From Acidobacteriota bacterium (GTDB lineage Bacteria; Acidobacteriota; Terriglobia; Acidiferrales; UBA7541), in contig PMTV01000015.1 of assembly GCA_003167215.1 (NCBI GenBank), positions 49,467 through 113,466 of the forward strand: DNA of 64,000 nucleotides, written 5' to 3'. The notes under the pieces were generated by a model. The model did not search any database, was not told where the DNA came from, and saw nothing but the letters and a program-made list of their open reading frames with translations. Each line of letters starts with the position of its first letter. The first letter of the stretch is position 1. Position numbers and translations under genes: made by a program. Positions 1 through 9,037 of the stretch are shown one piece after another.

Positions 1-1770
1 GCGGAAGCTGGAATCGCGCGGGAATATAGCGCCATCCTGCAGTCGGAAGCCTCGGAGTTGAAACTATCGCGGGAAAGAAACAAGCAATTCTTGGACAAGA
101 AAATCCTGCTGGATACGGGATCGCACGGGCGCCCAATCCTGCAGCACGATGCGGGCAAACCGATATGGATTCTGATGTCGATGGTGGGATTGGTGCTGCT
201 GATTGCCTGCGCGAACCTGGCCAGCCTTCTGGTGGCGCGCGGTGAAGCAAGGCAGAGAGAGATCGCGGTACGCATGGCGATGGGAGCTGGGCGGTGGCGG
301 TTGATACGGCAGCTTCTGACAGAGAGTTTGCTGATTTCGCTGGCAGGAGGAGCCGCAGGGTTGCTGGTGGGATCGTGGACACTGGGAGCGCTGGTTGGTT
401 CCATACCGGAGAGCCTTGGCGCTTCGGGGTTGCAAGAGAAGTTCGACTATCGAGTGCTTGTGTTCGCACTGGGGATTTCCATTCTGACCGGACTGCTATT
501 CGGGTTGATACCGGCGCTGCGCTCAACTCACGCGGACTTGCAAAGCACGCTGAGAGAGCAGGGAGCGAATGTCTTCGGCGGGAAATCGAATGTGCGATTG
601 CGGAAGGCGCTGCTGGTGTCGCAAGTGGCGCTGACGGTGGTGTTGCTGGCGGCTGCGGGATTTTTTGCGCAAAGCCTGATGAACTTGAAGCGGCAGGACC
701 TTGGCGTGAAGACAGATCACGTAATCCAATTTGCGGTGGCACCGGAACTGAATCGTTATACTCCGGAACAAACAGTCGCGCTGGCCGACCGCTTGAGAGA
801 AAACATCGCAGGCTTGCCGGGTGTGCGATCGGTGAGCGTGGCGGAAATGACGCTACTCTCGGAGAGCGACTCGTACGCCAACATCACGGCGGAGGGCTAC
901 ACCGTGTCGGAAGACACCAATACGGACGTTCAACAAAACTGGATTGGACCAAATTTCTTTGCGACTCTGGGAATTCCGCTGTTGTCCGGGCGCGAGTTCG
1001 ACAATCGCGACACCTCCACTGCGCCTAAAGTCGCAATTGTCAGCGAAAAAATGGCGCAGACGTACTTTCGCGGCCAGAACCCGATTGGGCGCCACTTCGC
1101 GTTCGGCTCCGGCAATGACGTGCACCCCGACATTGAAATCGTCGGCGTGGTGAAAGACAGCAAGAATACGGACCTACGGCAAGAAATTCGGCCGCTTGTC
1201 TATATTCCTTACAGTCAGGACAAGAATTTCGGAAACGCGACGTTCTACGTGCGCACCAACCTGGAGCCGACGGCGTTGGGCTCGACACTGCGGAAAACAG
1301 TGCAAAGCGCCGATGCAAACCTGCCAGTATTCGAAATGAAGACGCTGGACCGGCAAGTGGACGAAATTGCGTTTGCTGAACGGCTCCTGACGTTTTTCTC
1401 ATTGTGTCTGGGACTGCTGGCGGCACTGCTCGCGGCGATTGGGCTGTACGGTGTGATGGCGTATATGGTGGCGCAGCGAACGCGCGAGATCGGAATTCGC
1501 ATGGCGCTGGGCGCTTCGCAAAAGAACGTGGCGTGGCTGGTGTTGCGCGAAATCGTGCGCATTTCGATTGCCGGCCTTGGAATCGGGCTGGTGGCAGCAT
1601 TTGCGATCGGAAAACTGATTGAATCGCAGTTGTTCGGCGTGAAAGCCAGCAATCCGCTGGTGTTTTTGACGTCAGCGGTGCTGCTCTCAGCGGTTGCGTT
1701 ACTTGCCGGATGGCTGCCTGCGCGAAAAGCTGCGAGCGTGGATCCCATGGTCGCGCTTCGATACGAATGA
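1..1770 (+). CDS. ABC transporter permease, ADOP/MacB-like, 5'-truncated
   Basis: The reading frame is open from the first base, so the N-terminal part lies outside the window. The visible 590 residues hold the rest of a MacB/FtsX-type permease: a membrane segment with 'GLVLLIACANLASLLVARG', the cytoplasmic stretch 'REIAVRMAMGAGRWRLIRQL', a second helix, a large periplasmic MacB_PCD-like domain, and a C-terminal FtsX core with 'REIGIRMALGAS'. It ends in VDPMVALRYE, like the next two permeases. The family works with a separate ATPase to move substrates across the periplasm; the substrate cannot be read from sequence. It is the first of three paralogous permeases on this strand and is followed by 131 bases with no clear promoter or terminator. 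Confidence 0.9.
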   Translation, partial: AEAGIAREYSAILQSEASELKLSRERNKQFLDKKILLDTGSHGRPILQHDAGKPIWILMSMVGLVLLIACANLASLLVARGEARQREIAVRMAMGAGRWRLIRQLLTESLLISLAGGAAGLLVGSWTLGALVGSIPESLGASGLQEKFDYRVLVFALGISILTGLLFGLIPALRSTHADLQSTLREQGANVFGGKSNVRLRKALLVSQVALTVVLLAAAGFFAQSLMNLKRQDLGVKTDHVIQFAVAPELNRYTPEQTVALADRLRENIAGLPGVRSVSVAEMTLLSESDSYANITAEGYTVSEDTNTDVQQNWIGPNFFATLGIPLLSGREFDNRDTSTAPKVAIVSEKMAQTYFRGQNPIGRHFAFGSGNDVHPDIEIVGVVKDSKNTDLRQEIRPLVYIPYSQDKNFGNATFYVRTNLEPTALGSTLRKTVQSADANLPVFEMKTLDRQVDEIAFAERLLTFFSLCLGLLAALLAAIGLYGVMAYMVAQRTREIGIRMALGASQKNVAWLVLREIVRISIAGLGIGLVAAFAIGKLIESQLFGVKASNPLVFLTSAVLLSAVALLAGWLPARKAASVDPMVALRYE

Positions 1771-1901
1771 TCGAAACCCGACACTGATTCTAGGATCGAT
1801 CGAGGAACATACGCGGGCGGAATCGCGTATCACAGGACGAAGAGACATCGCATAGAAAAAGTTTTGCAGGGCTCTGAGACACGAATAACGAGGAGCGGAA
1901 C

Positions 1902-4361
1902 ATGGAAACATTGATGCAGGATATTCGCTACGGCGTCCGAATGCTGATGAGGAATCCGGGATTCATGATCATTGCCATCATCACCCTGGCGCTCGGTATC
2001 GGCGCGAATACTGCCATCTTCAGCATGGTGGATGGAATTTTGCTGCGGCCTCTGCCGGTGCAGGATCCCGCCCAGATCACCGTCCTCGCGTTCCAACAGC
2101 AGAAAGGAAACATACAGACACAGTTTTCCGTGGCCGACTTTCGCGACATTCGCAGCCAATCCAGCGAAGTATTCTCCGATGTGTTCGCCTACCAGCTTGG
2201 CTTGGACGGTCTGAGCGTGGATGGTAAAGCCGATCGCATCGTGACCAGCTACGTCTCCGGAAATTTTTTCCCTGCGCTGGGAATCAAGCCGGAACTCGGT
2301 CGATTTATCCTGCCCTCGGAAGGCGAGACCCTGGGAGCCGATCCTGTAATGGTCCTCAGCTACTCCTACTGGAAGACGCGGTTCGGAGGAGATCCTGCCA
2401 TCGTAGGCCGCAAAGTTTCGGTGGATGGCCATCCCATCACGATCGTCGGTGTAGCGCCGCGAGGATTCGTCGGAATCTTTCCCTTCCTGAGCATTCAGGG
2501 GTATTTGCCGCTCGGCATGCTGGAAATTGGAGGCCAGCCGGACGATTTCATGACCAATCGTCAACTTCGCAATCTGCCCGTGCTCGGCCGCTTGCGTCCG
2601 GGCACCGGACTCCAGGAGGCGCAGGCTTCTCTGTCGGTGATAGGCCGGCGTTTGTCGCAGCAATATCCGGAGGCTGACAAGGATTTGAGCCTTCAGGTCT
2701 ACCCGGAACTGCGCGCGCGGCCGCAACCCGATCCGGACAATACTTTACTTGTGATCTCGGGGCTTTTCTTGAGCTTGACGGCGCTTGTGTTGCTGCTCGC
2801 CTGTGTAAACGTGGCCAACATTCTGCTCGTGCGTGCTACCGTGCGCGAACGCGAGATGGCCATTCGCGCCGCCTTGGGTGCCGCGCGATTTCGCCTCGTC
2901 CGGCAATTGCTGACCGAAAGTATTCTGCTGGCACTGCTAGGTGGAATCGCGGGAATTTTTCTCGGCTACTGGGGCAGTTCCGCACTGGCTTCCCTCAATT
3001 TTCAGACCGATCTTCCCGTGCATCTCGATTTCGGCTTTGACTGGCGCGTATTTGGCTATGCCACGGCGGCCGCGCTGTTGACCGGAATCATCGTCGGCCT
3101 GGTGCCCGCAATTCGCGCCTCGCGGGGAAATCTGGCCGCCATCCTGCACGAAGGCGGGCGTGGGGTTGTGGGCGGCAAAAACCGCTTGCGCACCGGGCTG
3201 GTGGTGGCGCAGGTGGCAGGCTCGCTCGTGCTTCTAATCATTGCAGGGCTTTTTACTCGGAGCCTCGGAAAAGCCCAGAACACGAACCTTGGCTTCGATC
3301 CCGACCATGTTCTGAATCTCACCATGGATCCGGTGGAAATCGGATTCAACCAGCAGCAGACGCGCGATTTTTACAAGAACGTTCTAACCCGCGTTAGTTC
3401 CCTTCCCGGAGTGGTGTCAGCGAGCACTGCAACCGCGACGCCCATGGGCTATTACAACAACAACGACACGCTGACGATCGAAGGCTATCAGCCGCCCGCC
3501 GGCCAGCCGCTTCCGTCTGCCATGTACAACACCATTTCCATAGACTACTTCCGCACCATGCAAATCCCCATCCTGCGCGGCAGAGCTTTCACCGACGCTG
3601 ACAGTGAGAACTCACAGTACGTCGCGATCCTCAGCGAATCTATGGCAAAGAAGTTCTGGCCCGACGCAGATCCCATCGGACGGCAATTTCAGATGAGTAC
3701 CGACGCAAAACATTCGATGGTCGTCGTCGGCGTGGTGAAGGACGTGCGGTACCAGGGTGTCACCGGTGTGATCCCGCCGGTTTTTTATGCTCCGTTTGTG
3801 CAACATCAGTCGGGCAACTCCTTGCAATTTCTTCAGGTGCGTACGACAGCGGCGCCCGAAACAATGATCCCGGAAATCGAGCGCACCATCCAATCGCTCG
3901 CGCCACAGCTTCCGGTCTTCGACGTAGAAACGATGAGGCAAGCCCTGTACACCCTCAACGGGCTGCTGATTTATCGGATAGGCGCAGGGCTGGCGGCTGT
4001 TCTTGGCGCCTTAGGATTGATTCTCGCAATCGTCGGGGTTTATGGCGTGGTCTCCTATGCCGCCAGCCAGAAGACGCACGAAATCGGGGTTCGGATGGCG
4101 CTGGGAGCGCAGCCCACGGACATCCTGAAGATGGTTTTCGGCGAGGGACTACTCATCGTGGCAATGGGTTTGGGTGTGGGAATTGCATTGGCCCTAGCCG
4201 CGGCGCAGGTGGTTGGAAAATTCCTGACTGTAAGCGCGATGGACCCGGCGACGTATGTCGCCGTTTCGGCAATTCTCACAACTGTGGCCCTTGCGGCCTG
4301 CTACATTCCGGCGCGGAGGGCTATGCGCGTGGATCCCATGGTGGCGTTGCGCTACGAATAA
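1902..4361 (+). CDS. ABC transporter permease, ADOP/MacB-like
   Basis: An 819-residue protein starting at an ATG with a GAGGAG ribosome binding site 7 bases upstream. It opens with METLMQDIRYGVRMLMRNPG, the typical ADOP start, then a first membrane helix, a periplasmic MacB_PCD-like domain, the 'LLLACVNVANILLVRA' helix and 'REMAIRAALGAARFRLVRQL', a second periplasmic domain, and a C-terminal FtsX domain with 'HEIGVRMALGAQ'. The tandem FtsX halves and about 800 residues fit a full-length family member. Inferred role: permease of a tripartite-type efflux or lipid/peptide export system, presumably energised by the ATPase at 8252-8938. No membrane fusion protein is encoded nearby. Confidence 0.92.
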   Translation: METLMQDIRYGVRMLMRNPGFMIIAIITLALGIGANTAIFSMVDGILLRPLPVQDPAQITVLAFQQQKGNIQTQFSVADFRDIRSQSSEVFSDVFAYQLGLDGLSVDGKADRIVTSYVSGNFFPALGIKPELGRFILPSEGETLGADPVMVLSYSYWKTRFGGDPAIVGRKVSVDGHPITIVGVAPRGFVGIFPFLSIQGYLPLGMLEIGGQPDDFMTNRQLRNLPVLGRLRPGTGLQEAQASLSVIGRRLSQQYPEADKDLSLQVYPELRARPQPDPDNTLLVISGLFLSLTALVLLLACVNVANILLVRATVREREMAIRAALGAARFRLVRQLLTESILLALLGGIAGIFLGYWGSSALASLNFQTDLPVHLDFGFDWRVFGYATAAALLTGIIVGLVPAIRASRGNLAAILHEGGRGVVGGKNRLRTGLVVAQVAGSLVLLIIAGLFTRSLGKAQNTNLGFDPDHVLNLTMDPVEIGFNQQQTRDFYKNVLTRVSSLPGVVSASTATATPMGYYNNNDTLTIEGYQPPAGQPLPSAMYNTISIDYFRTMQIPILRGRAFTDADSENSQYVAILSESMAKKFWPDADPIGRQFQMSTDAKHSMVVVGVVKDVRYQGVTGVIPPVFYAPFVQHQSGNSLQFLQVRTTAAPETMIPEIERTIQSLAPQLPVFDVETMRQALYTLNGLLIYRIGAGLAAVLGALGLILAIVGVYGVVSYAASQKTHEIGVRMALGAQPTDILKMVFGEGLLIVAMGLGVGIALALAAAQVVGKFLTVSAMDPATYVAVSAILTTVALAACYIPARRAMRVDPMVALRYE

Positions 4362-4476
4362 GGCCCTCCGCTTGCTGTCCGGAATCGCGACAAACAATCC
4401 CGCAACTGGTCACGCGCGCTAATCTATAGGCCGCAACGCGCATCTAAAGTACTATCAGCTATGGACTTAGAATGAA

Positions 4477-4544
4477 GCCCCTCTGGAATCCCAACTGCCC
4501 ATATTTGGGAGTCCCCACTTATCGCTCGCAGTCCGGAGAGGGGC
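4477..4544 (+). promoter_or_regulatory. Leader inverted repeat that can mask the ribosome binding site
   Basis: GCCCCTCT at 4477-4484 is a perfect complement of AGAGGGGC at 4537-4544. The latter contains the Shine-Dalgarno stretch GGAGAGGGG (4535-4543) of the phosphatase gene that starts at 4552. Between them a second, imperfect pair (GGAATCCC at 4485-4492 and GGGAGTCC at 4507-4514, 7 of 8) would form a nested hairpin. The complementarity is seen directly; a role in translational control is inference. Confidence 0.35.
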
Positions 4545-4551
4545 ACTACAA

Positions 4552-5769
4552 ATGCCACCGATGGCGGTTGAACTCATGAACGAAACAGGTCCCACCCAGG
4601 CGAGCATCCTTATCGCGGATGACCAGCCAGATGTCCTCGAAGCTCTGCGCCTACTCCTAAAAGGACATGGGTACGTGACCGAAGCGGTGACCTCGCCCGC
4701 AGCACTGATCGACGCCATTGCACGGCGAGAGTTCGATCTGGTCTTGATGGACTTGAATTACGCGCGCGATACGACGTCCGGGCGGGAAGGTTTGGACGTC
4801 CTTTCAAAATTGAAAGCTTCTGAAACCGCCCCTCCGATTGTGGTAATGACCGGATGGGCCACGGTGGGCCTGGCTGTGGAAGCCATGCAGCGAGGCGTCG
4901 GTGACTTCGTCGAAAAGCCGTGGGTGAACGCGCGTCTTCTGGAGATTCTGCAAAAACAAGTCGACATTGGGCGCGAGCGGCGCACAGCGCGCCGCAGCGC
5001 AATGGAGCGCGATCGAACGCAGAGCGAAATTGCCTCCCGACTCGACCGGCAGGGGCGTGAAATTGAAGAAGCGCGCGCGATCCAACTCGGATTCCTACCC
5101 AAGGAAATTCCGCAGATTGCGGGTTACGAAATCGCGGGAGCCTGGCAGCCGGCGCGCATTGTAGGCGGGGATTACTACGATGTTTTTTCGTTTGAAGGAG
5201 ATACGCTCGGGTTGTGCATCGCGGACGTGGCCGGAAAGGGAATGCCGGCGGCGCTGCTGATGTCGAACTTGCAGGCGGCGGTTCGCGGGCTTGCTTCACC
5301 TTCTTTATCTCCGGAAGTTCTGTGCGAGCGATTGAACTCGCTGATTTGCCGGAGTATCGCCAGCGACCGCTTCATCACTTTTTTCTACGCGCATCTCGAC
5401 GGCGGGTCCAGGCAGTTGTGCTACGCGAATGCCGGGCACAATGCTCCCATCATCGCGCATCGTGACGGTACACACGACCGTTTGGACGAAGGCGGCGGCG
5501 TGCTGGGTATTTTTCAGTCTCAGAGTTACGCCAAGGGCACCTACACGCTCTCGCCGGGGGACCTGGTACTGCTGTTCACTGATGGAGTGACGGAAGCTAG
5601 CAGCCCCGATGGCGAGGAATTCGGCGACGCACGCCTGATTCGGCTGCTCGAAGAAAACCGTGAAGCAACTGCGGAACAATTGCAGAAGAAGATTCTAGAT
5701 ACGGTGGGGTCATTCTGCGGTGGCAATTGGCAGGATGATGCAACTTTAATTGCAATTGCCGTGGAATAA
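4552..5769 (+). CDS. Response regulator with SpoIIE/PP2C-type phosphatase output (RsbU-like)
   Basis: 405 residues. Residues 18-130 are a CheY-like receiver with the acidic pair in 'IADDQPD', phospho-acceptor Asp67 (LVLMDLNYARD) and Lys122 (EKPW). A helical linker (about 135-175, RERRTARRSAMERDR...) leads into a PP2C/SpoIIE domain at about 176-405 with metal-binding motifs GGDYYD (205-210), DVAGKG (225-230), 'YANAGHNAP' and 'LLFTDGVTEA'. Such proteins dephosphorylate anti-sigma antagonists, but no STAS or HPK partner is present in the window. The start ATG has a strong GGAGAGGGG site; in-frame ATGs at 4561 and 4576 are alternatives. The receiver is a close paralogue of that in the sigma-54 regulator at 9038. 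The 3' end lies just before the next permease, suggesting co-transcription. Confidence 0.93.
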   Translation: MPPMAVELMNETGPTQASILIADDQPDVLEALRLLLKGHGYVTEAVTSPAALIDAIARREFDLVLMDLNYARDTTSGREGLDVLSKLKASETAPPIVVMTGWATVGLAVEAMQRGVGDFVEKPWVNARLLEILQKQVDIGRERRTARRSAMERDRTQSEIASRLDRQGREIEEARAIQLGFLPKEIPQIAGYEIAGAWQPARIVGGDYYDVFSFEGDTLGLCIADVAGKGMPAALLMSNLQAAVRGLASPSLSPEVLCERLNSLICRSIASDRFITFFYAHLDGGSRQLCYANAGHNAPIIAHRDGTHDRLDEGGGVLGIFQSQSYAKGTYTLSPGDLVLLFTDGVTEASSPDGEEFGDARLIRLLEENREATAEQLQKKILDTVGSFCGGNWQDDATLIAIAVE

Positions 5770-5791
5770 CACTGCTGGGAGAAGAGCGCAG

Positions 5792-8230
5792 ATGGAAACT
5801 TTGCTCCAGGACCTGCGATACAGCTTCCGGGTATTGAGGAAATCGCCTAGCTTCGCGGCGATTGCGGTCCTCACGCTCGCACTTGGAATTGGCGCGAACA
5901 GCACAATTTTCAGCTGGATCAATTCTACCCTGCTCAATCCCATACCGGGAGTGCGGCACACATCTGATTTCGTTGTCATGACGGAGGGCGGGACCGCCAG
6001 AAGTCCTATTCCTTTCTCCTATCTCGACTACATGGATTTGCGCAACCGAACTCGCAGCTTTACCGGATTGATCGCTTACGACATCAACCCTATGAATCTC
6101 ACCGGTACCGGGAAACCAGAGCGCGTTTGGGGCACGCTGGCTTCGGCGAATTACTTTGATGTGCTGGGCATCCATCCGATTTTAGGGCGTGGCTTTCTTC
6201 CGGTAGAGGACCAGAAGCCAGGAGGCGCGCCGGTAGTGGTGATCAGTTATCGGCTCTGGCAAATTCGCTTCGGCGGGGATCCTTCCGTCATCGGCCGCAC
6301 GTTGCGGATTGATCAGCATCCATTCACGATCATCGGCGTCGCGCCGGCTGTTTTTCAAGGAACACAGACTGGCATGCGAACGGAACTTTGGGTTCCGTTG
6401 ATGATGCAGCAGCAGATTGTTTCCGGCACTGACCGCCTTGCACTACGCAGCGAGACTTGGCTGATGCTGCTGGGCCAGCTGGCGCCTGGTGTGACGCGCG
6501 GGCAGGCACAAGCGGAAATGGATCTGCTGATGAATCAGATCGTGGAGCAATTCCCCGATTCCCATTTGGGCAACAATGCGGTGACGTTGTACCCGCTTTG
6601 GCGTGCTCCGTTCAGCGCGAATACTTATATGTATGTTCTCCTTCCGGTACTGATGGCTATCGCCGGCGTCGTGCTGCTGCTCGCCTGCGCAAATGTGGCG
6701 AATCTAATGCTGGTGCGGTCGGTTTCGCGACGGCGCGAGATTGCCATACGCCTTTCGATTGGCGCCAGCCGATGGCGGCTGGTCCGGCAGTTGCTCATCG
6801 AAAGTGTAGTTCTGTCTTCGGCTGGGGGCATCCTGGCGATGTTTATCACCGCCTGGACCACTGGAATGCTGGGACAATTCATTCCGCCTACCAATATTCC
6901 GATAGCGCTCGACTTTCAGGTGGACCGCGCTGTTTTTTTCGTTACGTTTGCGATCTCGATTCTTAGCGGTGTGATTTTCGGCATCCTGCCGGCTTTGCGC
7001 GCGTCGGACATGTCGCCGATAACGGTGCTGAAAGAAGACGCGGGAAGCGCTTCGGGCGGACTTCATAGGGCGCGCTTATCCAGCGCCCTGGTCGTGACGC
7101 AGATTTCTCTTTCACTTTTCCTGCTGGTGAGCGCCGGACTTTTCATTCGGAGTTTCCGGCAAGCGCAGCGATTCAACGCGGGCTTCAACCCGGACCACGT
7201 GCTGCTCGCGTCCTACAGCTTGTTTCCCGCAGGATACACCGAGGCTCGCGGCTTGGAATTTCATCGCCAGCTCTTGGCCAAGCTCGAAACATTGCCGGGC
7301 GTGCAATCGGTGGCCCTGGCCAGTTGGGTGCCGCTAGGGTACGTATCCAACTCGTTGCCGGCTTCTCCCGAGGGATATGTGCCGCAGCCGCACGAATCCA
7401 TGGAAATCGCCGAAGCCACGGTGGGGCCAAATTATCTTCGGACGATGCAGATTCCGTTGATTGCCGGACGCGAGTTTACGGGGAACGATACGGGCACATC
7501 GCAGCCGGTCGCGATCGTCAATCAGAAGTTCGCGGATCGGTACTGGCCGCACCAGGAGCCGTTGGGCAAGCGGATATACGCATATGGCGTGTGGTTCACG
7601 GTGGTCGGTATCGCACACAATTCCAACTACTATTCCTTGAGCGAAATCCCGCAACCGTTTCTGTATCTTCCGATTTTTCAGGATTACTACTCAACGACAA
7701 TCATCCACGCGCGGGTTTTGGGCGACCCGCTGGCCTATACGGCGGCGGTGGAAAAGACGATTCATACCCTGGACGCGGATCTGCCGGTCTACGATGAGTC
7801 CACTTTAAAGTTGCGCGTGCAGGTGGCGAGCACGGGGCAGCGGATCGCCGGCACTTTCGTGGGAGCTTTTGGTTTGCTCGCGCTGATTCTGGCGGCGGTA
7901 GGTATCTACGGAGTGATTGCCTATACCACGCGCCAGCGGTCGCATGAAATTGGGATACGCATGGCGCTGGGAGCGCAGCAAAGCGATGTTTTCCGGCTTG
8001 TGCTGGGTCAAGGCCTGCGAATGATCCTCGCCGGACTTGCGATTGGGCTCGCGCTGTCATTCGCGCTGACACGTTTTCTGCGCAACATTCTTTTCGGTGT
8101 AGGTGCGACCGATGCCCTCACGTTTGTAGGCGTCGCGATCCTGCTATGTGTGGTGGCGCTACTTGCGTGCTACATCCCCGCGCGGCGGGCCATGCGCGTG
8201 GATCCCATGGTGGCGTTGCGCTATGAATAA
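5792..8230 (+). CDS. ABC transporter permease, ADOP/MacB-like
   Basis: 812 residues from the ATG at 5792, chosen because METLLQDLRYSFRVLRKSP matches the family start and GGGAGAAGAG lies upstream. An in-frame ATG at 5750 would overlap the phosphatase gene and add 14 atypical residues. It has two FtsX units with periplasmic domains: 'VVLLLACANVANLMLVRS', 'REIAIRLSIGASRWRLVRQL', and later 'HEIGIRMALGAQ'. The C-terminus VDPMVALRYE and its DNA are almost identical to those of the permease at 1902-4361, pointing to duplication or gene conversion. The ATPase gene follows 21 bases downstream, so the two are very likely co-translated partners. Confidence 0.92.
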   Translation: METLLQDLRYSFRVLRKSPSFAAIAVLTLALGIGANSTIFSWINSTLLNPIPGVRHTSDFVVMTEGGTARSPIPFSYLDYMDLRNRTRSFTGLIAYDINPMNLTGTGKPERVWGTLASANYFDVLGIHPILGRGFLPVEDQKPGGAPVVVISYRLWQIRFGGDPSVIGRTLRIDQHPFTIIGVAPAVFQGTQTGMRTELWVPLMMQQQIVSGTDRLALRSETWLMLLGQLAPGVTRGQAQAEMDLLMNQIVEQFPDSHLGNNAVTLYPLWRAPFSANTYMYVLLPVLMAIAGVVLLLACANVANLMLVRSVSRRREIAIRLSIGASRWRLVRQLLIESVVLSSAGGILAMFITAWTTGMLGQFIPPTNIPIALDFQVDRAVFFVTFAISILSGVIFGILPALRASDMSPITVLKEDAGSASGGLHRARLSSALVVTQISLSLFLLVSAGLFIRSFRQAQRFNAGFNPDHVLLASYSLFPAGYTEARGLEFHRQLLAKLETLPGVQSVALASWVPLGYVSNSLPASPEGYVPQPHESMEIAEATVGPNYLRTMQIPLIAGREFTGNDTGTSQPVAIVNQKFADRYWPHQEPLGKRIYAYGVWFTVVGIAHNSNYYSLSEIPQPFLYLPIFQDYYSTTIIHARVLGDPLAYTAAVEKTIHTLDADLPVYDESTLKLRVQVASTGQRIAGTFVGAFGLLALILAAVGIYGVIAYTTRQRSHEIGIRMALGAQQSDVFRLVLGQGLRMILAGLAIGLALSFALTRFLRNILFGVGATDALTFVGVAILLCVVALLACYIPARRAMRVDPMVALRYE

Positions 8231-8251
8231 CCTCACAAGGAGTGAGCAATA

Positions 8252-8938
8252 GTGATCAAACTCAGAGACGTCGAAAAGGTTTACGAATCGGGCGCCGGAA
8301 AAACCTGGGTGCTGCGCCGGATCAATTTGGACATCGCCGACGGCGATTTCATTACCATCATGGGCCCTTCGGGCGCGGGAAAGTCCACGCTGATGGGAAT
8401 TATCGGGATGCTAGACGGCGCATGGAAGGGCGAGTATCACCTGCTCGAAAATGCCGTGCATAAGCTCGATAACCGACGCCGCGTGGAGCTGCACAAGAAA
8501 TATATCGGGTTTGTATTTCAGCAATATCACCTGCTCGATAACCTTACCGTGGCCGAGAATCTCGACTTGCCGCTCTCCTATCGCGATATCAAGAAAACGG
8601 AGCGCGAAGGAATGGTGGCGGACATCCTCGACCGGTTCCAGATCGTGGGCAAGAAAGCTCTCTTTCCGAACCAATTGTCTGGTGGCCAGCAACAGCTTGT
8701 GGCTGTAGCGCGCGCCGTAATCGGCAAGCCGAAATTGATCCTGGCGGACGAGCCCACCGGCAGCCTGCATTCGAGCCAGGGAAAAATGATCATGGATTTG
8801 CTGAAGAAGCTAAATCAAGACGGCACCACGATCATCCAGGTGACGCATAACGATGCCTGGGCGGCGTACGGCAACCGCATCATTCAATTGGCCGACGGCT
8901 GGATCGTGGATGGCGCATCAAAAGCCGGCGGGGTGTGA
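8252..8938 (+). CDS. ABC transporter ATP-binding protein (MacB/LolD-like)
   Basis: 228 residues starting at GTG with AAGGAGTG 7 bases upstream. Walker A is GPSGAGKST (about 39-47), the Q-loop is in '[12 protein letters not shown]', the signature is LSGGQQQ, Walker B is LILADEP and the switch His is in VTHN. The D-loop reads GSLHS, with His in place of the usual Asp; I recall this as common in ATPases paired with ADOP permeases. It lies 21 bases after a permease. It is the only ATPase in the locus, so it probably serves all three permeases. Cytoplasmic, driving export by the mechanotransmission mechanism known for MacB and LolCDE; the substrate is unknown. Confidence 0.93.
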   Translation: MIKLRDVEKVYESGAGKTWVLRRINLDIADGDFITIMGPSGAGKSTLMGIIGMLDGAWKGEYHLLENAVHKLDNRRRVELHKKYIGFVFQQYHLLDNLTVAENLDLPLSYRDIKKTEREGMVADILDRFQIVGKKALFPNQLSGGQQQLVAVARAVIGKPKLILADEPTGSLHSSQGKMIMDLLKKLNQDGTTIIQVTHNDAWAAYGNRIIQLADGWIVDGASKAGGV

Positions 8939-9037
8939 TTCGAATGAGGGAAATTACGAGAAAGCGAAAGTGAACTATCAGCTGGATCCGGACGGAACGA
9001 AGAGAACGTCAAAATTCAGGGAGATAGCGTTCGCAAA

